This document shows positions 26,591-38,200 of a stretch of 64,000 bases of DNA, piece after piece. The stretch comes from Mucinivorans hirudinis (lineage in GTDB: Bacteria; Bacteroidota; Bacteroidia; Bacteroidales; Rikenellaceae), in the NCBI GenBank assembly GCA_000723505.1, contig HG934468.1, positions 124,001 to 188,000 on the forward strand. The letters are read 5' to 3'. The notes beneath the pieces are model-generated. The model was not told the origin of the DNA. It did not search any database and worked only from the letters and a program-made list of their open reading frames with translations. The translations under genes were made by a program, and so were the position numbers. The stretch's first letter is position 1, and every line of letters starts with the position of its first letter.

Positions 26591-27424
26591 ATTGTTTTTC
26601 TTAAATTCGTTAATAGTTGTTTTTATATGCTTAATCAAATAACTATTGTTAGGATAAAACTGCTCAATCTCCAAATAACCAACTTTCTCCTGTTCATAAA
26701 GCTTAGTTTTAAACTGATCGTTAATAACCATCTGCTTAAAAGTCTGATTTCCGTTATAAGTGGTTGCATCAACGGTGTGCTGTTCACCATTTCGTAAGAG
26801 AGTGATTGTATATTTATTTGTCAGATGCCGTGCATTATAATTTTTCAATAGTGTCATTGGCACTTGATACCTATCGTGATATGAATAATGAAGGAGCTGA
26901 GAAGCATCAGCATCATTTATTCTAACAATCATATCTCCCACCTCTATATGAGGATCAATGCTTCGATTAACTACCAAAGTGTCATTTATTAACATAAACC
27001 TTACACCCAACCTCTTTATTTGTGAGATAAATGATTTTAATGACTTTGTGTCCCGAACATCCTCAAAGGCATAGTTGCTGTCAACTCTTAAATGTGGGTC
27101 AATCCATTGCATCCAATCCAGATACGGCTTTAATACATATAGTAATTCATGAGTCATTAGTGAGTCCTTACCTATGCTTTCGCATCTCATCACGACAAGA
27201 TTTCTTACACTATCTAAAGCCTTAGGGTTGTTAAGCTCCATAGCAGGATGCTTTGCTATTGGTTGTACCAATGTGCTTACCTCATTCGTTGGAGTCATTC
27301 GTTGATACATAATACCAAGTCTGGTAGTTGTCGGTATATCTCTATCTTTTAGTGCTTGCATAGACGATTGTCCTTGAGCAGAAAAAGAGATCACACACAA
27401 TATAATGATAAACAGTTTTTTCAT
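26591..27424 (-). pseudogene. S41-type secreted protease, 5' fragment
   Basis: About 277 native residues: signal peptide MKKLFIIILCVISFSAQGQ, a helical N-terminal region, a PDZ-like stretch (IDPHIEVGDMIVRINDADA) and KVGYLEIEQFYPNNSYLIKHI leading into the S41 core. After EFKKNN the frame enters the IS and stops within three codons. The upstream sequence carries CTCCTCCCC (27436-27444), a strong GGGGAGGAG ribosome site on the coding strand, which is unusual in this phylum. Without its other half the protein cannot be active. Confidence 0.85.
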
Positions 27425-27667
27425 AATGATCTATACTCCTCCCCATTGTTAAGACCAAATTTTGAGTTAGTTAAGTCAAGGGATTTTTGTTAATTTATTT
27501 GCAGTGTGCCCATGGTTTCGGGTAGTTTTATGTAATGGAGAGCCTTTTTTGAGCTCTCAACATTGGAGGGTTTTGCTACGCGCTTGTGGCTTGGTCTCAT
27601 TAAAACTGAACATCAGATCAGAATATTGCCTCTTTGGGGACTCTACGACAAGTAACAAAATGGGCTG
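27425..27667. other. Gap between mutS and the S41 gene, possible mobile-element debris
   Basis: 243 bases. It has a hairpin (GAGAGC 27538-27543 with GCTCTC 27553-27558) and a small closed frame around it on the minus strand (ESSKKALHYIKLPETMGTLQIN), bounded by stops, which looks like the end of a lost gene. I could not assign it to a family. Confidence 0.3.
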
Positions 27668-30238
27668 CTACCCCAAAATCTTTTTAATCTCGTCCAGCTT
27701 ATTAAGTGCCTCAATCGGCGTGAGATTATTGACATCTAACCCCTTAATCTGCTTTTTGATACTCATAATAGTAGGATCTTCCAGCTGAATAAAACTCAGT
27801 TGGATAGGCTTTTCTGTGGCTATCGCAACATCAACCTTGCCGGTGCGCTGTTTTTCCAATTCCGCCAATACGCGTTTCGCCCTATCCACCACCGAGTTAG
27901 GCATTCCTGCCATCTTTGCCACGTGGATACCGAAGGAGTGCTCCGTGCCGCCGCGCACCAATTTCCTCAAAAATATCACCCGCTTTTCAACCTCACGAAC
28001 AGAAACATTGTAGTTGCGAATGCGCTCAAACTGATTTTCCATTTCGTTAAGTTCGTGGTAGTGGGTCGCAAACATCGTGCGCGCTGCGGGCTTCGAGTGG
28101 AGATACTCCACCATTGCCCACGCAATCGAAATGCCATCGTAAGTGCTTGTACCTCTGCCTATTTCATCCAAAAGCACAAGCGAGCTACCCGAAATATTAT
28201 TGAGAATATTTGCCGACTCCAACATCTCCACCATAAAGGTAGATTCGCCCTGCGAAATGTTGTCCGAAGCACCAACTCTAGTAAAAATCCGGTCTACAAC
28301 CCCGATGTTCGCCTCTCGAGCAGGCACATAGCAACCTATCTGCGCCATCAATACAATCAGAGCCGTCTGACGCAACAACGCCGACTTACCCGCCATATTG
28401 GGACCTGTAATAATTATAATCTGCTGATTCTGACTATCTAAATAGACATCATTCGGAATATATGGTTCGCCTATGGGCAGCCGCGTTTCGATAACCGGAT
28501 GGCGACCATCCTTAATATCAATCACATCCGTGTCACTCATCACGGGGCGACAGTAGCGATTCTCCTTGGCAACGCGCGCAAAACTGCAAAGAGTATCAAT
28601 CTCGGCAATAGCATTTGCAGTCTGTTTAGCCTGAGCCACAGAGCCTTGTAACCATACCACAAGCTCCGCAAAAATTCGTGCTTCAATCTCCGTAATGCGC
28701 CCCTCTGCCCCGAGAATCTTCTCTTCATAATCTTTAAGCTCCTGAGTGATATAACGTTCGGCATTAACAAGTGTCTGCTTGCGAATCCACTCCGTAGGAA
28801 CTTTATCTTTGTGCGCATTACGAACCTCAATATAGTATCCAAAAACAGAATTATAGCTAATTTTAAGGGATGTGATGCCTGTGCGCTCTATTTCTCGCTG
28901 CTGAATTTCCAACAAGAAATCCTTGCCGTGCGAACTTATGCGGCGCAATTCATCAAGCTCTTTATCAACCTCATAGGCAATTATCGAACCCTTGCCCGGC
29001 TGCAGGGCGGGCTCGGGGAGAACAACCTTGCCGATGCGCTCCACCACTTCGCCCAAATCTGCAATACGTTTTGCCGTCTCAATCTCAGAGCATAATGATT
29101 TGATATTGGCGGAATTAGTAAGCGATTTTGCAAGTTGCACCACCTCGCGCGGATTTACACGCCCAGCCGCCACCTTACCAATAATACGCTCTAAATCACC
29201 AACTTCAGTCAGATTATCTATCAACGCATTTTGTAGTTCGATATTATTGAGTAGTTTCGAGACCACATCGTGTCGCTCGCCAATTTTCTGTGCATCACGA
29301 AGCGGCAACGAAATCCAGCGACGCAGCATCCGCGCACCCATAGGGCACGCAGTTCTGTCCAAAACATCGGTCAGCGAAACTCCTCCCTCGGAAAGCGGAT
29401 AAAAAAGCTCGAGGTTGCGAATGGAATATCTGTCCACCCAGACGTATTTATCGCTATCCAAGCGCGAGATTGAATTTATGTGCCCAAGCTCCGTATGTAC
29501 CGTGTATTCAAGATAATAGAGAACCGCTCCGGCCGCCGTGACAGCCAAAACCATCGACTCAACCCCAAAACCTTTTAATGACTGAACATCAAGCTGTTTT
29601 ACCAATTTCTCGCGCGCCGAAGTCTCGTTGAAAGCCCAATCATCCAAACGATATGTAAAATACCTATCTCCAAAAAGCTCCTTATACTGTTCATTATCAG
29701 AGCGTTTATAGACTATCTCTTTTGGCGAGAAGTTTGAAATCAACTTTTCGATATAGTCCAACTTACCTTCCGAGGCATAAAACTCACCTGTGGACACGTC
29801 CAAAATAGCGACCCCTGCCCTACCCCCCTTGCCAAAAGAAATTGCCGCAAGATAGCTGTTCTCCTTATATTGAAGCACATTATCGTGATACGACACACCG
29901 GGCGTAACCAACTCAACCACACCCCGTTTCACTATCCCCTTAGCCTTCTTTGGGTCTTCCAACTGCTCGCAAATAGCCACTCGATAACCCGCCGTTACCA
30001 ACTTGGGCATATAATTATCCACCGCGTGGTGGGGAAAACCGGCAAGCGGAACGGTTGCTGCACTACCGTTTGCCCGCTTGGTGAGGGTGATACCCAAAAC
30101 GCGACTTGCAATCTCGGCATCATCTCCAAAGGTCTCATAAAAGTCCCCCGCTCGAAACAGCAACAAAGCATCCGGATATTGAGCTTTGATTGAGTAATAC
30201 TGTTTCATCAGCGGAGTTTCGGCATATTTTTTTTCCAT
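27668..30238 (-). CDS. mutS: DNA mismatch repair protein MutS
   Basis: 856 residues. The N-terminal mismatch-binding domain has [31 protein letters not shown] (cited by its key FYETF, Phe and Glu contacting the mismatch). The ATPase domain has Walker A GPNMAGKS near residues 612-619, Walker [17 protein letters not shown] and [10 protein letters not shown]. Full length for MutS1; it recognises mispairs and recruits MutL. No mutL here. Confidence 0.97.
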   Translation of the reverse strand: MEKKYAETPLMKQYYSIKAQYPDALLLFRAGDFYETFGDDAEIASRVLGITLTKRANGSAATVPLAGFPHHAVDNYMPKLVTAGYRVAICEQLEDPKKAKGIVKRGVVELVTPGVSYHDNVLQYKENSYLAAISFGKGGRAGVAILDVSTGEFYASEGKLDYIEKLISNFSPKEIVYKRSDNEQYKELFGDRYFTYRLDDWAFNETSAREKLVKQLDVQSLKGFGVESMVLAVTAAGAVLYYLEYTVHTELGHINSISRLDSDKYVWVDRYSIRNLELFYPLSEGGVSLTDVLDRTACPMGARMLRRWISLPLRDAQKIGERHDVVSKLLNNIELQNALIDNLTEVGDLERIIGKVAAGRVNPREVVQLAKSLTNSANIKSLCSEIETAKRIADLGEVVERIGKVVLPEPALQPGKGSIIAYEVDKELDELRRISSHGKDFLLEIQQREIERTGITSLKISYNSVFGYYIEVRNAHKDKVPTEWIRKQTLVNAERYITQELKDYEEKILGAEGRITEIEARIFAELVVWLQGSVAQAKQTANAIAEIDTLCSFARVAKENRYCRPVMSDTDVIDIKDGRHPVIETRLPIGEPYIPNDVYLDSQNQQIIIITGPNMAGKSALLRQTALIVLMAQIGCYVPAREANIGVVDRIFTRVGASDNISQGESTFMVEMLESANILNNISGSSLVLLDEIGRGTSTYDGISIAWAMVEYLHSKPAARTMFATHYHELNEMENQFERIRNYNVSVREVEKRVIFLRKLVRGGTEHSFGIHVAKMAGMPNSVVDRAKRVLAELEKQRTGKVDVAIATEKPIQLSFIQLEDPTIMSIKKQIKGLDVNNLTPIEALNKLDEIKKILG

Positions 30239-30243
30239 AATTT

Positions 30244-31287
30244 TTAGTAAGGAGTTTGGGAGAGTGATTGTTGCATTCTGAGGAGGTGGTCGCCCGTTAG
30301 CAATGTCGTATCTTTTGCCGTGAGGACTCGATATTTTTCTCGCCCCGTTGCTAACTTATCGCACCAATGCGCAATCATCTCTATTTCAATATCTTTATCT
30401 TCATAAACTGTCAGAACCACGGTCATCCCCGTATCGGTGTACTTGTCCTGCTGGTTGGATATAAAGTTACCGAGCGAATAAATTACTCGCAGGGCAGTAT
30501 CCACCGGTTGCACCACGTGAGGATGAGAACCAACCACCACATCTATACCATTATTCCTCAACCATTTGGCAAGTTCAATCTGTCCCTTGTCGGGCTTACG
30601 TTGATACTCCGCACCCCAGTGCATAAAGGCAATCAGGTGAGTTGCCGCACTATCTACCATCGCCCGTTCAATATCTTGCTTAATCAACAACGTATCAATG
30701 TGATTGACCCACGCACCACGAGGAACCGGCATCCCATTTGTTCCATATGTGTAATTAAGCAAGGCGACCCGCAGACGCCCCTTGCCGAGCATTAAAATCT
30801 CTTTCCGCAGTACAGAATCCGCCCACGCACCAGTGGTCTTCAGACCAAGTTTTTTGAGATAAGCAGTTGTATTTTTCAAACCGCGTATCCCCCTGTCGCA
30901 TATATGGTTATTGGCAAGGGCGGCAACATTTACTCCAGCCGCGGCAAGCGCATCGGCAAACCCGGCAGGAGAGCTGAAGCAGGGGTATCCACTATATTTT
31001 CCATCGTCGGAAATTGTTGTTTCAAAGTTAATTACCGCAAAGTCCACACTCCGCCACACCGAATCCATATATGCAAAGTTGCGAGAATAGTCAAACCCAT
31101 CGGCAGAGAGGCGTGCTGCCGCAATCTGAGGCAGGTGCTGCATAGCATCGCCCGAAAAAGAGATTCGCATCACACTCTTTTGCCGCACAAAAGGCTCTCG
31201 CACAATAAAGTGACCCACCACCGAAGGGGAAATAACGGCAATAATCGCCACTGCCAAAAGCAGCAAAATATGTAGGGGTCTGACCAT
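30244..31287 (-). CDS. CapA-family metallophosphoesterase-like protein
   Basis: 347 residues from ATG 31287 ([11 protein letters not shown]); the frame is open ten codons further to a TTG that I do not favour. One N-terminal membrane anchor, then a PGA_cap domain: [39 protein letters not shown] and [11 protein letters not shown], with [10 protein letters not shown] near the end. CapA is part of poly-gamma-glutamate synthesis or anchoring in Bacillus, but homologs outside such operons have no assigned role. The lone position here, six bases downstream of mutS's start region on the same strand, gives no pathway hint. Confidence 0.85.
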   Translation of the reverse strand: MVRPLHILLLLAVAIIAVISPSVVGHFIVREPFVRQKSVMRISFSGDAMQHLPQIAAARLSADGFDYSRNFAYMDSVWRSVDFAVINFETTISDDGKYSGYPCFSSPAGFADALAAAGVNVAALANNHICDRGIRGLKNTTAYLKKLGLKTTGAWADSVLRKEILMLGKGRLRVALLNYTYGTNGMPVPRGAWVNHIDTLLIKQDIERAMVDSAATHLIAFMHWGAEYQRKPDKGQIELAKWLRNNGIDVVVGSHPHVVQPVDTALRVIYSLGNFISNQQDKYTDTGMTVVLTVYEDKDIEIEMIAHWCDKLATGREKYRVLTAKDTTLLTGDHLLRMQQSLSQTPY

Positions 31288-31314
31288 TACCGAGGAACGA
31301 AAAGCAAATATTTG

Positions 31315-31322
31315 CAAAGTTA
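31315..31322 (-). promoter_or_regulatory. Putative -7 box for the CapA-like gene
   Basis: TAACTTTG on the minus strand, 28 bases before the ATG at 31287. This favours 31287 as the start, since the longer frame would overlap it. Confidence 0.45.
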
Positions 31323-31355
31323 CATTTTTTTTACAAATTCTCGCATTCCGAAATT

Positions 31356-31387
31356 TTTGCCTAATCGCGAATAAATACCTATCTTTG
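31356..31387 (+). promoter_or_regulatory. Promoter of smpB
   Basis: TTTG (31356-31359), 20 bases, TATCTTTG (31380-31387), and the ATG follows 11 bases later at 31399. The transcript would be nearly leaderless. Confidence 0.7.
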
Positions 31388-31398
31388 CACTCTTAAAA

Positions 31399-31863
31399 AT
31401 GGAAAAGCGCAAAGAGATAGCAATCGTCAATAAAAAGGCTCGTTTCGATTATGAAATACTCGAGACGTGGGTTGCCGGTATTGTGCTCACAGGAACGGAG
31501 ATAAAGTCGATTCGACTGCACAAAGCCTCACTGGTGGATTGTTATTGTGCGTTCCACTCGGGCGAGTTGTATGTGCAGGGGATGAACATTGCCGAGTATG
31601 ATTGGGGAACGTATAACAACCACGCACCCAAGCGCGAACGCAAATTACTACTCCAAAAAAAAGAGCTTCGCAAGATTGAGCGAGCCGTGCAGGACAAGGG
31701 CATTACCATTGTGGGACTGAAACTTTTTGTGAACGACAAGGGGTTGGCAAAGCTGCTTGTGGGGCTTGGGCGCGGACGTAAGTCGTTCGACAAGAGGGAG
31801 TATATCAAGGACAAGGACAATAAACGCGAGTTAGATAGAGTAAAAAAAGCGTATAAAAAGTGA
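31399..31863 (+). CDS. smpB: SsrA-binding protein SmpB
   Basis: 154 residues: [22 protein letters not shown] (start of the oligonucleotide-binding fold), [28 protein letters not shown] and a Lys/Arg-rich tail ending DRVKKAYKK. SmpB delivers tmRNA to stalled ribosomes. ssrA itself is not in the window. The stop overlaps the next start (GTGA). Confidence 0.95.
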   Translation: MEKRKEIAIVNKKARFDYEILETWVAGIVLTGTEIKSIRLHKASLVDCYCAFHSGELYVQGMNIAEYDWGTYNNHAPKRERKLLLQKKELRKIERAVQDKGITIVGLKLFVNDKGLAKLLVGLGRGRKSFDKREYIKDKDNKRELDRVKKAYKK

Positions 31864-33083
31864 AAAAAATCAGAACAGAAGATTGGGTAGCGACCATCCT
31901 TGGTCTGCTGATTATGGTTTCGGCAATGGTATTGGGTAGCCCTATGGTTACTCTCCCCAAGAGTTTTGCTTCGACAGCAAATTGGATACAGATAGGCATA
32001 TTTTTTATCCTTGTGTTGGCTCTATTGGTTGTTGCCAATCTATTTTTGGGACGCTCTCTGAAAAAAATAATTGTATCATTTGCCGCTATTTTTTCGTTAT
32101 CATTACTGGCAAATTATATTGCATCAATCCCATTTATCAAAGAACGAACAGGATTGGAAAGTGTATTTTTTGCAGTTGCCATAGGTCTCTTGATAAGTAA
32201 TACCGTTGGAACGCCTAAGTGGTTGAAATCAGCCGTTTACAGTGAGTTTTATGTAAAGATAGGTTTGGTACTGTTGGGTTCGACCATTATTTTTGGCGAG
32301 GTGATGCAGGCAGGAGCTTTGGGTATGGTACAGGCGTTGGTTGTGATACTAAGTGTTTGGGGATTTGGATATTGGATTGCGCGTAAAATGGGCGTGGACA
32401 GGGAGATGAGCACAATGTTGGCTTCGGCAGTTTCCATCTGCGGAGTCTCGGCTGCGATTGCCACGGCGGGGGCAATAAAGGGTGATTCCAAGAAACTTAG
32501 CTACGTCATTTCGTTGGTTTTGGTTTGCGCCATTCCAATGATGTATTTGATGCCATATATCTCTGTTTATATGGGACTTACACCCGAGGTTGGAGGGGCT
32601 TGGCTCGGCGGCACCATTGACACTACCGGAGCGGTCGTTGCGGCAGGCTCGGCACTAGGGGAGACGGGAGAACAGTATGCCGTGATTGTGAAATCGGCTC
32701 AAAATGTGTTACTTGGATTTGCTGCGTTGGCAATTTCGCTCTACTGGACTTACAAGGGCAAAACGCGCCGCGACCGCTCAACAGCGGGTGAATTGTGGGA
32801 GCGCTTTCCGAAATTTGTTCTGGGTTTTCTCATTGCTTCGCTGGTCTTTAGTTTCGTGTTGGATGTCGATGCTGCTAAGGCTATAGGCAAGAGTACTAAG
32901 AATATACAGTCTGCACTATTTTCAATCGCTTTTGTTTGCATCGGGCTTGAGACCCGTTTCAAAGATATTTTTAATAAGGAGTTCAAAAACGCCCTCTGGG
33001 CATTTCTATCGGCACAGATTTTTAATATTATCGTAACTCTCGTGGTGGCATATCTACTGTTCAACCACCTGTTATTCAAATAG
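31860..33083 (+). CDS. YeiH-family membrane protein (putative sulfate exporter, UPF0324)
   Basis: 407 residues with about ten to eleven hydrophobic helices, starting at GTG 31860. Family text: [36 protein letters not shown] and [14 protein letters not shown]. The UPF0324/YeiH family is labelled 'putative sulfate exporter' by homology, with little direct proof. It is coupled to smpB by overlap and runs into pyrD after four bases. Confidence 0.88.
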   Translation: MKKIRTEDWVATILGLLIMVSAMVLGSPMVTLPKSFASTANWIQIGIFFILVLALLVVANLFLGRSLKKIIVSFAAIFSLSLLANYIASIPFIKERTGLESVFFAVAIGLLISNTVGTPKWLKSAVYSEFYVKIGLVLLGSTIIFGEVMQAGALGMVQALVVILSVWGFGYWIARKMGVDREMSTMLASAVSICGVSAAIATAGAIKGDSKKLSYVISLVLVCAIPMMYLMPYISVYMGLTPEVGGAWLGGTIDTTGAVVAAGSALGETGEQYAVIVKSAQNVLLGFAALAISLYWTYKGKTRRDRSTAGELWERFPKFVLGFLIASLVFSFVLDVDAAKAIGKSTKNIQSALFSIAFVCIGLETRFKDIFNKEFKNALWAFLSAQIFNIIVTLVVAYLLFNHLLFK

Positions 33084-33087
33084 AAAA

Positions 33088-34113
33088 ATGTACAAATCAG
33101 TCATACGTCCGTTGTTTTTCAAACTTCAGCCCGAGACAATTCACCACATTATTGTGGGCGGAATGAAGGTTGTGGGCTATATCCCTTTTGCCAAAGCTCT
33201 CATTAAGAGTTGCCACTGCGTGAAGTCGTCATCGCTGGAAAGGGAGGTTATTGGGCTGAAATTCCCAAACCCCATCGGGCTTGCAGCGGGGTTCGACAAA
33301 AATGCTGAGGTGTACGACGTGTTATCGTGTATGGGATTCGGGTTTGTAGAGATTGGAACGGTAACGCCCAAGGCTCAGAGCGGCAACCCTAAGCCGCGAA
33401 TGTTCCGCCTGCCAAAAGATAAGGCTATCATCAACCGTATGGGGTTCAATAACGAGGGTTTGAAGGCTGCAGTACGCCGCCTTCGTAGCCGCAATCCCAA
33501 GTTGATTATCGGCGGAAACATCGGTAAAAACACAACTACACCCAACGAAAAGGCTGCGGAGGACTACCTAAAACTTTTTCGCGGGCTCTATGACTATGTC
33601 GATTATTTCGTCGTGAATGTGAGCTGCCCCAACGTGGCGAACCTCACAAGCCTGCAAAGCAAACAATCTACCATTGATATTTTAATGCCTCTCAAAGAGT
33701 TCCGTAAGGGACAAAAGCAATACCGTCCGATTTTGCTGAAGATTTCACCTGATTTATCCACCGAACAGGTTGATACGATGATTGAGGTGGTTCGCCAAAC
33801 CAAAATAGACGGCATTGTGGCAACCAATACAACCACCTCTCGTGGGGGACTTGCCACTGATGATGACGATGTTAAGCGCATAGCAAATGGCGGCTTGAGC
33901 GGTGCGCCCCTCACGGAACGTTCGCGCGAAATGGTGCGCTACATTCATCAAAAAACGGGGGGTAAGATTGCCATTATCGGTGTTGGCGGCATTATGAGCG
34001 TGCAAGACGCAAAAGAGATGCTCGCAGCCGGAGCATCTCTGGTTCAGGTCTACTCGGGATTTATCTATGAAGGTCCCGGTTTTGTAAAGTCTATTTTGAA
34101 GTATCTCAAATAG
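33088..34113 (+). CDS. pyrD: Dihydroorotate dehydrogenase, class 2 (quinone)
   Basis: 341 residues. FMN-binding barrel with GLAAGFDKNAEVYD, FGFVEIGTVTP, NRMGFNNEG, ISPDL and GVGGIMSVQDAKEML. The N-terminal helical extension (RPLFFKLQPETIHH) and the catalytic Ser in NVSCPN mark class 2, the membrane-associated, quinone-linked type. It oxidises dihydroorotate to orotate in pyrimidine synthesis. Its 3' end overlaps the convergent efflux gene by eight bases. Confidence 0.95.
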   Translation: MYKSVIRPLFFKLQPETIHHIIVGGMKVVGYIPFAKALIKSCHCVKSSSLEREVIGLKFPNPIGLAAGFDKNAEVYDVLSCMGFGFVEIGTVTPKAQSGNPKPRMFRLPKDKAIINRMGFNNEGLKAAVRRLRSRNPKLIIGGNIGKNTTTPNEKAAEDYLKLFRGLYDYVDYFVVNVSCPNVANLTSLQSKQSTIDILMPLKEFRKGQKQYRPILLKISPDLSTEQVDTMIEVVRQTKIDGIVATNTTTSRGGLATDDDDVKRIANGGLSGAPLTERSREMVRYIHQKTGGKIAIIGVGGIMSVQDAKEMLAAGASLVQVYSGFIYEGPGFVKSILKYLK

Positions 34114-35257
34114 TTATTATCTCTATAACGGCTCTTGCGAGCGTCGCCCTACGGCGCGCTTCCAGCAGTGAGAGTTGTAAATCAAAACCCTGTTGCAACA
34201 TCAACAGTGCATCGGCAATAGTAATGGAACGGTGCTTGATTAGCGTATTCAGGTCTTCCGATAGCGCCTTATAGCTATAGGTAGAGACTAAGGTTTCGAC
34301 AACGTCATTGCTGTACTCGTAATCATTCCAAATGGTGGCAAGGTAGACATCCACGCCTTTTTGAACGTTTGCCTTCTGCGCTTTAGAACTCTCAATCAAA
34401 GCCTTACTATGCTTCACATTATTCCTGTTCTGCCAGAGCGGAATCGATATACCGGTCACAATGCCGCCATAAGGGCTTGCTGCCGGTTCTGTATTGAGGC
34501 GATAACCTGCCTTGAGTTTGGGCATCCATTCGCTACGGCTCAGTCTGAGCGAGCGAGCGGCAATCATAGAGTCGGCACGAGCTAAAACTAAGTTATAATC
34601 ATTTGCTTTGGCTCTTTCAAAAAAGTTTTGGCGTTGAATTGCCGCAAAGTTTGGCGGCGTTTCGCTATCCTCGATTTGCACACCCCACCGGGTGAGTGTT
34701 ACCAAAGAATTCTCCAAATCGTTCTTGGCATTTTGGGCAAGAATGGCGCGGCTCATATACAAATCCATTGCCGTGTAGTGGTTTACTACGGTCATCTCGC
34801 CACTCTCCACAAGCTGCTTTATACTTTTTTGGTAACCGTCCAGCGAGGAGCGTTGGCTCTCCAGTAGTTCGTATAATTCTTTGTTATACAGCGCATTGAT
34901 ATAGCTCTCAGAGATTGCGAGCATCAATTCACGCACCCGTTGGCTGAGTTCTGTTTCAGCGCGGGAGATGCCCAATCGCGAGAGTTTTGTGCGGTTGGCA
35001 TAGACCGTCGGAAAGTCGAAGGTCTGTTCCAAGCGGAGTTCCACACCTCCGTTTACGAGGAAATCCACGCCGAGTTCTGGGTCATCGGGATTCAGTCCGC
35101 GCCTTTGGGCGAGCGAGTCGGCTGTAAAGCCTTTTTGCAGTGCTTTGCCCGCAAGGGATTGCGCGGCGGCGTTGTAGATTTTCGCATAAAAATCTTGTGC
35201 CGAGGATGTTGCCCCTATTAGAATTAACGACAATATTACTATCTTTTTCATTCTCAA
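34106..35257 (-). CDS. TolC-family outer-membrane protein of a Cus-type efflux system
   Basis: 383 residues, signal peptide (about 1-20), rich in coiled-coil text (RAETELSQRVRELMLAISESYINAL, SIKQLVESGEMTVVNHYTAMDLYMSRA). This is the outer-membrane channel of a heavy-metal RND pump, and somewhat shorter than usual. It starts one base after the pump gene ends, so it is last in the operon. Its end overlaps pyrD on the other strand. Confidence 0.85.
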   Translation of the reverse strand: MRMKKIVILSLILIGATSSAQDFYAKIYNAAAQSLAGKALQKGFTADSLAQRRGLNPDDPELGVDFLVNGGVELRLEQTFDFPTVYANRTKLSRLGISRAETELSQRVRELMLAISESYINALYNKELYELLESQRSSLDGYQKSIKQLVESGEMTVVNHYTAMDLYMSRAILAQNAKNDLENSLVTLTRWGVQIEDSETPPNFAAIQRQNFFERAKANDYNLVLARADSMIAARSLRLSRSEWMPKLKAGYRLNTEPAASPYGGIVTGISIPLWQNRNNVKHSKALIESSKAQKANVQKGVDVYLATIWNDYEYSNDVVETLVSTYSYKALSEDLNTLIKHRSITIADALLMLQQGFDLQLSLLEARRRATLARAVIEIITI

Positions 35258-35258
35258 A

Positions 35259-38200
35259 TTACGCTTTATTATAGTTAGTTGTCAAAAAGTATGCCACGGG
35301 TACAACAAAAAGATTGAGCAAAGTGGAGGTGAGCAGTCCGCCCAAAATCACCACAGCCAATGGACTCTGTATCTCATTGCCGGGCAACTCGCCACCCAAC
35401 GCCAACGGAATCAACGCCAAACCGGAGGTCAATGCCGTCATCACAATCGGGCTAATCCTATCCACCGCCCCGCGCTTGATGCAATCTGCAATCGCCACTC
35501 CTTCGCCCCTGAGATGTTCAAAACGAGAAACCAACAGTATCCCGTTACGCGTTGCAATGCCAAACAACGAGATGAAACCAATGATTGAAGGAATCGAAAT
35601 CACTCCGGAGGTAGCCCACACGGCAAATATGCCGCCAATTATCGCGAGCGGTAAATTGAGCATCACAACCAGAGTGAGCGACATTTTTTTGAACTCTCGA
35701 TAGAGCAACATAAATACCACCAAAATAGCAAACAGTGAAGTCCATAACAGCGTTCGCGATGCCGCCTGCTCACTCTCCGCCTGCCCGCCAAACGCCACGT
35801 GATAACCCTCGGGCAGCGTAATATCAGCTGCAATAATCTCTCTGATAGCTCCTACTACCGAGCGCAGGTCGCTCCCCTCGACATTGCCCGAAACCACCAA
35901 TTTGCGGCTCACATTCTCGCGCGATATGGTATTAAAACCACTACCCGACTCCACCGTTGCTATCGAACCGAGTTGCACCTTGCCACGTGCTCCGTCCACC
36001 CAAACACTCTCCAGTGCCTGGCGAGTCATTGTGTTCTCTTTGAGGGTTATATCAAAAGTTCGTCCATTTTCGTAGACCTGCGACACGACCTGCCCGATGG
36101 TCGCAACCTGCATCGCCTCATTAAATCCCGCCGGGGTGATACCCCACGCGGCAAGTTGAGTGCGGTTTGGCTTTACTAAAAGTTCAGGGCGCTCAATCTG
36201 CTGTTCCACAACAACATCCACCCAACCTTCCACCCCTTCTGTTGCCTCTTTTATCTCGTTGCCAAGACGGTAGAGCTCGCTAAGATTATCACCGAAAATC
36301 TTGATTGCTATATTTGCCCGCGTGCCCGAGAGCAGGAGGTCGATGCGGTGTGAAATAGGCTGCCCAATCTCAAAGACTATACCCTTGATTGAAGCCAACC
36401 GCTCGCGCACATCAGCAAAAAAGGCGGCGCGGCTCCTATCTTTCAGCACAAAGGGCACATCAATTTCGGACGTTCCCGTGCCAAGGGCGTGTTCGTCCAT
36501 TTCGGCGCGCCCTGTCTTGCGCGAAACTGTGACAACCTCGGGCAATTCCATCAATTTTTTCTCGGCAAGTGTGGCGATATCGCGACTACCCTCCAACGAA
36601 ATACCGGGCAGAGCCGAAACTGAAATCGCCATAGACCCCTCATTAAAAGGTGGTAAAAAATTGCGCCCGAGGGTCATAAACACCACTGCTGCCAATACAA
36701 ATATTGCACCCGTGGTTATTACAACAATTTTCTTGTGGTTATCAAGCAAATAAGAGAGAGACCGTCCGTAAATCCTCTTCATTCCACGCACAATGCCCAC
36801 CTCTTTTTCGTTCCTAACACCCCTCACCAAAAGGTAGCTTGAGAGCACGGGCGTAAGCGTGATTGCCACAACCATAGAGGCAAACAGCGACACGATAAAG
36901 GCTATGCCGAGCGGTTGAAGCATCCGCCCCTCCATCCCTGAAAGGAAAAATAGCGGCAGGAATGTAACCATAATAATAAGAGTTGCATTCCAAATCGAGG
37001 AGCGAATTTCGACAGAGGCATCATAAATCACCTTCAACGGATTCTCACCCTTGCGCTCGCGCAGCCGCTTGAAGACGTTTTCCACATCAATAATAGCATC
37101 GTCCACCAGCGAGCCAATGGCGATAGCCATACCGCCCAAACTCATCGTATTGAGTGAAAATCCGAAAATCTTCAGAACTATTATCGAGAAGAGCAGAGAT
37201 AACGGAATGGCTAATAACGAAATAATGGTCGTTCGAGCATTTCCCAGAAAGACCATCAAGATGATAATAACAAGGATACCTCCCTCGAACAAAGCCCATT
37301 TGATATTGTCAATCGAACTTTGTATAAACTTGGCTTGACGAAAAATCTCGGTATTCATCCTCACATCGGCAGGCAGGGTGCGTGCGATATCCTCCAAGGT
37401 TTTATCCAACTTTTCGGTAAGCTCGATTGTCCCCACAGCAGGTTGTTTAGTAATGGAGAGGCGCACAGCCTGCTTGCCCATAACGCTGGCATCACCCATC
37501 TTGGGTAGCTTGCTACCTATCTGAATATCGGCAATATCGGCAAGAGTTATGGGCGACAAGTCGTCATTGAGTTTTACGACCGTCTCCCCCATTGCCTTGG
37601 TGTCGGTGGTGCGGGTCAAGCCGCGAACGATATATTCGTTGCCCCACTCGTTGATGATGCCACCCGTGGCGTTGTCGTTCATCGAAGCAGTAGCCGCGAG
37701 AATCTCATCCAGCGTAATGCCTAACTGCTTAACAACATTGCTTTTAAGAATAATTTGATACTCCTTTATATCGCCCCCGACAACCGTAACCTGCGCCACG
37801 CCACCCGTTGAGAGTAGCCGCGGGCGGATAGACCAATCTGCAATCGTGCGAAGCTCCTCCATTGAGGTTGAGTCCGACGTTAGCCCCACAACCATCACTT
37901 CACCAAGCAGTGAACTTTGCGGAGCGAGCACAGGTTGTTCAGCTCCGGAGGGGAGAGCAACGCCCGAGATTTTTTCGGCAACTATCTGACGAGCCGTGTA
38001 AATATTAGTACCCCAGTCAAATTCCACAGTAACAACAGAAAAACCCGTCATCGTGTTCGAGCGCACGCGTCGCACGCCCGTAGCACCATTGACGGCAGTT
38101 TCCAGAGGGAATGTAACCAACTTTTCAACCTCCTCCGTCGCCATCGACGGAGCTTCGGTCATAACGACAACCGTAGGGGCAGTGAGGTCAGGGAAGACAT

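Noticed and set aside
27504-27788. Plus-strand 94-codon frame overlapping the end of mutS
   Set aside because: Its second half is antisense to mutS and the first half lacks recognisable text.
31288-31317. Longer start for the CapA-like protein
   Set aside because: It needs a TTG start and would cover the likely -7 box at 31315-31322.
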